Part shown: one piece after another, positions 59,545 to 64,000 of the stretch | Position numbering within the stretch: the stretch's first letter is position 1 | Layout: every line of letters begins with the position of its first letter | DNA from: Apostichopus japonicus | Taxonomy: Eukaryota; Echinodermata; Holothuroidea; Aspidochirotida; Stichopodidae | NCBI RefSeq assembly: GCF_037975245.1 | Contig: NC_092582.1 | Location: 9,575,501-9,639,500, forward strand | Reading direction: 5' to 3' | Length of the DNA: 64,000 nucleotides | Position numbers and translations under genes: made by a program | The notes under the pieces: generated by a model | Databases searched by the model: none | Told to the model about the DNA's origin: nothing | What the model saw: the letters and a program-made list of their open reading frames with translations, nothing else

Positions 59545-60206
59545 ACAACTTCCAAGCCATGATCATTACTGCTCCTCTCTTTATAGACTCCAATACATTA
59601 ACTTTATATGATTTGTACAAGTACCAACTAGGGATATTTATGTACAAATTTCATCATGGTCTTCTCCCACCAGCTTTTAATAACTTTATACTTGCAATTC
59701 TAGTTATCACACTTATAACACTCGTTCGATGAATATGCTACACACCATCCTTACTCTAGAACTAGTCTTAACCATTCTCAAAATTCGTAGCACAGGTGTG
59801 ACCCTTCTGGAATTCTCTTAATCATGTCGTTAAAATTTCTCCAACACTCAATACTTTTAAGCAAAAACTAAAACAATACCTACTGCATAGCAATCCATCT
59901 TAGTTGTACTTCCTGTTTTTTTTTCTTTCTTTCTCTTTTCAAAAGATTTTGGTTGGTTTTTTTGGGAGGGGGGAGGGGGGGTGGTGGGGTGGGTGATGTA
60001 CTTTGCACTTTCTTTGTTACAAAGGGACCAGACCAGAAAAGTATCCACTTATTTCTGGTTCCTCTACTTCCATCTCACAAATATATTATTCCGATACTCT
60101 ATATTTACTGTTTACTGTATTTGATACCATCTATATTTATCCTATACTGTTCAAAATGTAAAATAATGGAATGTAGAAATAAATTCAATTCAATTCAATT
60201 CAATTA
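59545..60206 (+). pseudogene. 3' end of a non-LTR retrotransposon (LINE)
   Basis: Conserved C-terminal motifs of CR1/L2-like LINE polyproteins are readable in shifting frames: LYDLYKYQLGIFMYKFHHGL, HTYNTRSMNMLH, then IRSTGVTLLEFS and, in another frame, TLNTFKQKLKQYLLHSNPS followed by the stop TAG at 59901-59903. A 3' UTR follows and ends in an (ATTCA)n tail at about 60183-60206, the usual LINE terminus. The frame breaks and the absence of the upstream reverse transcriptase show a 5'-truncated, dead copy. Confidence 0.82.
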
Positions 60207-61833
60207 TAAAGGTTCTTTGTTTCTAATAATGCCATTTTCAACAAAAGTGATACTTAATAGAACAGCTAGCGCTACATGAAATGGCACTGTGCGTGATAAC
60301 CAGCCAACTGGTGGTGTTTGCACAGTATCAAGCAGAAACAGAAGCAGAGGAGGTGTCTTTTCCTCAAACTTAGCAATGCTGTTCGAAAGGGGCTGCAATA
60401 CTTGTATTCTACCTTGTATGATTCATTTATCATCAATTTACAGCCAATACGTTCAGTTTGATTGGACACACAGGACATCCTTTTCAAAAGAGCTGCAAAC
60501 ATCAAGAAACAAAAGCAAAGGACACAAAAGATGAACGAAACCAATAGGACAGAGCAGGTTGAATATGCTTGATTTTGTTTTTGTCTCATCATGTTTCTCA
60601 CACGTTAAATACGACATTCTTAGAGACTTTGTTCAAAGAAATGCAGTTAAATTACCACATGAAATTTTATGATAGTCACAAACACAATATTCTGAATATA
60701 TATCAGCCTGGGTAAAGAGTGAAAAGGTGATTATACATGGGATAAGTCATGAGGAAATTAAACTGGAATGATGACTCTCCCTTTGTAGCTCTGAGGCAAC
60801 CTGGATGGTTTCTAGAATATCCTTCAAGCAGGGAGGTGTTACTTAAATAGAAGGAGATACTACGACCACTCTTCATCAAACAATATGTACTTGAAACTCT
60901 CATAATCACATTGAGAACATCCTCTTTGGAGTTTGGTAAAGACCTCAATGAAACAATGCAGAATTTTCCCTATAGAATTTCCCCTTTCAACTGCTTTCCA
61001 CACCCGGATAATCTCTTAAAACGATAGGATAACCTATGCAACTTGACTGCCAGAAGTTTTAATCTTGATTATAAATTACAAATAAAACGGCTGATTCTAA
61101 TGTATCCAACAGGACTTATACAGGACCCCAAACATGAATTAAAAGTTACAACGGGAAGCAGACTATACGTTCGGTAATAAATTTTTTACTATGAGAACTT
61201 ATTTTAACACAATATCTAAAACCAAGAAACAAGCCTTCTCATTTGTTATTTAATGAAGTAATGAGGTGATAGAGGATTTTGAGCGTCAAAATGCCAAATA
61301 TATGGATTTCCACCGAACGACTGACAGGGTAAAGTCAATGGCCTTTCTTTGCTTAAATGTTTAGCAGCCGACGAAATTTTCTCTGATGATATGTTAACCC
61401 CTTTAATGGCAGGTTCCATCAACTCTTAATTTCAAGTGAAAGACAAGATTATTGTCTGCAACAACTTAACTGCAAAGAAATTGTCCAGACATGTCTTCTG
61501 GAGTCTTCTGTTCACTTCACCCCCTCCCTTGGTCAGAGATGAGAATATCAGTGCAACCGAATCTGTGCAAAATGCAAAGTTGAAAGCAATGTTATGACTA
61601 GTGAATGCCACATGGTAAGTCATACATAAAATAAATTCTCATCTTGAAAGGTTTATGTTGAAGCTCCACTACAAACATAATAAACATTAACCATGTTGGT
61701 TGAGTGTGGACTGTTAGTGTACAGTACAACATTTGTGACATGTAAATTAAATTAAGTATCTGACATTTATCAAAATAGAGTAAGTTAGGATATACAAGAA
61801 GTTTGATGCCTTTGCAGGGTGGTGCTCCATTGA
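60207..61833. other. Unassigned DNA
   Basis: No gene or element recognised; short ORFs only. Confidence 0.45.
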
Positions 61834-61841
61834 TTTATGTG

Positions 61842-62925
61842 CAGGCGCGGCGGAACGGAAAAATTATTGGGGGGCTAATGTGTGGAGACTATCTAAGCGG
61901 AGCGCCACCATCGGTTGGCGCGGAGCGTACAAGAAAATTTGGGGGTTTTCAAACCCCCAGATGGCCGGAAACGGCACTTCCCGAGTGTTTTATGCTGCGA
62001 ATACCTAGCCCTAAAATATGGGTCTCAAGCCTGCAATTTCTCAGATTACACGTAAAAGTCTGTAAAAAGATTTTAATTTGTATATTCGATGGTGTTTTAA
62101 GAGAGTAGCTATTACTCGTAGTGTACTCGCAAAGACGTTTTTGAGTGTAGTAAGGGCAGTGGCGGAGCTAGGGGTATTGGTCAGGGGGGCAAGAATGGTC
62201 TGTAGGTGCGCTTTCGACACTATCTAAGCGGAGCGCCACCACAGGTTGGCGCGGAGCATACAGAAAATTTTGGAGTAAAGATACTCCCTAGATTGCATTT
62301 AATGACCCTTTCCGGGCCTTACTAATTTGCAGATAAACGGAGAATAAATAGGTGTCGTCGCCATTTTGTCGGAAAATTACACCAAAAAAATATGACAAAT
62401 GTCAATAGGTATATGAGAGAGCAATAAAATAGTAAATAATCGCGAATAAGTAAAAAGTAGTGAAAAGCTGAAAAGGGCGCCAGCAGTCCATTTGAGTCCG
62501 TCAGGGGGGGGGGGGGCATCCGCTCCCTGACTGTATATATGGACGCTCCGCCACTAAGTAAGGTGGTGTTGGAGAACTGGCTGAAATGAGGCAAGTCATT
62601 GGCCTAAGACGAAGTTGTGTTATGCTTACCGGTACTCACACTCACTGCTTCCACTTTTCAAGGGGCGTGAAGACGCGGTTGGGGTGACAATGTGGTCTAT
62701 AGCCAGGGGACGGGCCGAGGGTCCCCCAGCAATTACTAAAATTATTACACCTATATAGCATACGTGTGCATCTGACAGATAGACAAGTATGCATTGAAAA
62801 ATGGGCAGATGCACGTTTCGGAGCCTTGGTAAATATTGGGGGGGCTTATCATGCATTTGCCCCCTCAACTTTTTCATTGGGGGGGCTGAGCCCCCCAAGC
62901 CCCCCCCCCGGTTCCGCCGCCACTG
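61842..62925. mobile_element. hAT-type element, 1084 bp
   Basis: It begins CAGGCGCGGCGGAACGG and ends CCGGTTCCGCCGCCACTG, imperfect inverted ends, flanked by the 8-bp duplication TTTATGTG (61834-61841 and 62926-62933). The shared hAT core is at about 61890-61985 in inverted orientation. A complete 400-bp element is nested at 62157-62556. G-runs flank the right end. No transposase is present. Confidence 0.9.
62157..62556. mobile_element. Nested 400-bp hAT-type MITE
   Basis: The left end CAGTGGCGGAGC and right end GCTCCGCCACTA are inverted, flanked by AGTAAGGG and AGTAAGGT, an 8-bp duplication with one difference. It contains the shared hAT core (about 62205-62320). The interior is a reverse-complement relative of about 56465-56815 inside the 56106-57119 element. 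Confidence 0.88.
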
Positions 62926-62933
62926 TTTATGTG

Positions 62934-63514
62934 TGCAATGTTTGACTGTATAATGCCAATCAAACATTGATTGTCCTGAATCAGGATCCAGGAGGGTTCA
63001 AAACACCCTCTGTATGACCCAAATGCAAATACAAAATAATGCTTGCTCACCATTATAGTGAAATAAACTATTATACATCATTTTGCATCTGGAGTCTTAT
63101 AAAATGCCTTATTTTGCCAAAGAAAAGGGGACCCTCCCCCAAGTTTCAGAAAATATCACCCCGTCGATACCCACACAAACACATTAGCAATTTTCCTCAA
63201 AAGACCTAGTCTATATGCCAATTAATTGTTACTGCTCTGTATCAATTGTGGATAATGGCCTTTGTTCTCCACCAAAAAAAAAACAGTCTTCTTGAACTCA
63301 GTGTGGTACTCCTACACATGAAATATGAAATTGGTCCAACCTTCCCTTCTTCAGATATCGTGTTTACAAGCTGGTCGTCAGAAACGGCACACACACGAAC
63401 GCACACAATCATGAATGCAAAGGTTACGATTATCATCAAAACCAAAAACAATCCTTGTACAAGTTTGAATGGTTAATTTCAAATGAATAATAAATAAAGG
63501 CAATATAACTTAAA

Positions 63515-63553
<39 letters not shown>

Positions 63554-64000
63554 CAAATATAGTCCCAATCCTCCTCATGTCGCCCTTATTTCCTTGCCAG
63601 GGTATACGTAACAACTACAAAGTCCAAAGAACTTGGCAAAATCTTCCTCCATCTCTGAGAATTAAAGCAAGCTTTGCAACTGAAAATTAGCACAGTTGTG
63701 CTAAACTTGCAATAACTTAATGCTCGGTTTTATATAAGCATTTATAAGGCTGGATATGTTTAGATGCATGCAACTACTGTAAAGAGAGTAACTAGAGCAG
63801 CAATGCTGCAGTCCCTCAACCCATTGAGAAATTGTCCAGTTGAGTTGGATTGTGTTGTTTGTGATTGTTAATATTTACCTAAGAAGGTAGTTTGTGCAAA
63901 TCAATTGGAATTTTGTCACTGATATATGTTTTGGTCTCTTTAATGTCAGAATGTCAACAGGCACTGGTTAGTAGATAACAACCCTGTGGAGGTCTTTGAG
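62934..64000. other. Unassigned DNA with an AT microsatellite
   Basis: An (AT)n run spans about 63519-63551. Near 63340-63410, gatatcgtgtttacaagctg is followed by cacacacgaacgcacacaat, which resembles the (CA)n-ended part of the 398-bp family at low identity. No gene supported. Confidence 0.45.

Overview
This is a eukaryotic, intron-bearing, AT-rich stretch crowded with dispersed repeats. Several signs point to a marine invertebrate deuterostome, most likely an echinoderm: a GH3-domain gene, a TRAF-domain gene, a DIRS-type retrotransposon, hAT, pogo and Kolobok-like DNA transposons, and many taggcctat-type strings. The species call is inference; no rRNA, mitochondrial or marker sequence is present.

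Two host genes can be reconstructed. The first (1453-7264, + strand) is a seven-exon GH3-domain protein. Its exons join with consistent phase into 641 codons plus stop, with an N-terminal membrane-anchor region and a TSGTTG nucleotide-binding motif. The second (20703-29843, - strand) is a TRAF/MATH-domain protein. Its last exon, which carries the coiled coil and MATH domain, is certain; two small upstream exons at 26514-26555 and 29826-29843 are proposed from splice sites and phase. No RING or zinc-finger exon was seen, so it may be a short RING-less TRAF or may use 5' exons I could not see.

Most of the rest is mobile DNA. From left to right: a foldback repeat cluster (394-1225); a 365-bp hAT-type MITE (11878-12242); a 1198-bp TA-flanked element filled with a 105-bp tandem array in a three-unit higher-order pattern (13834-15031); a tRNA-derived SINE (17502-17784); a TTAA-flanked MITE (17981-18525); a long internally repeated family inside the TRAF intron (21600-24049); an apparently intact DIRS element with gag-like, RT/RNase H and tyrosine-recombinase ORFs plus inverted terminal repeats and an internal complementary region (31154-37281); a 3055-bp TA-flanked pogo-like transposon with a decayed transposase (37792-40846); a 2069-bp TTAA-flanked Kolobok-like element with a frameshifted THAP domain (43378-45446); a 4.3-kb insertion of the same family as the TRAF-intron repeats, whose ends are fixed by a paralogous empty site (46866-51165) and which itself holds a hAT-like insertion (47960-49296); a Mutator-like element with 9-bp target duplication (52091-53042); further hAT elements (56106-57119; 61842-62925 with a nested 400-bp one at 62157-62556); an inverted-repeat-bounded GGTACC minisatellite (57947-58768); and the 3' end of a LINE (59545-60206).

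The most unusual signals are a roughly 100-bp core shared by several hAT-type elements with different termini, nuclear-receptor-like direct repeats (DR1, DR4, DR5) carried in each unit of the 398-bp repeat family, a 33-bp palindrome inserted into the pogo transposase and flanked by 9-bp direct repeats, and the trimeric higher-order array that is open in frame on both strands. I did not find a wholly new gene system.
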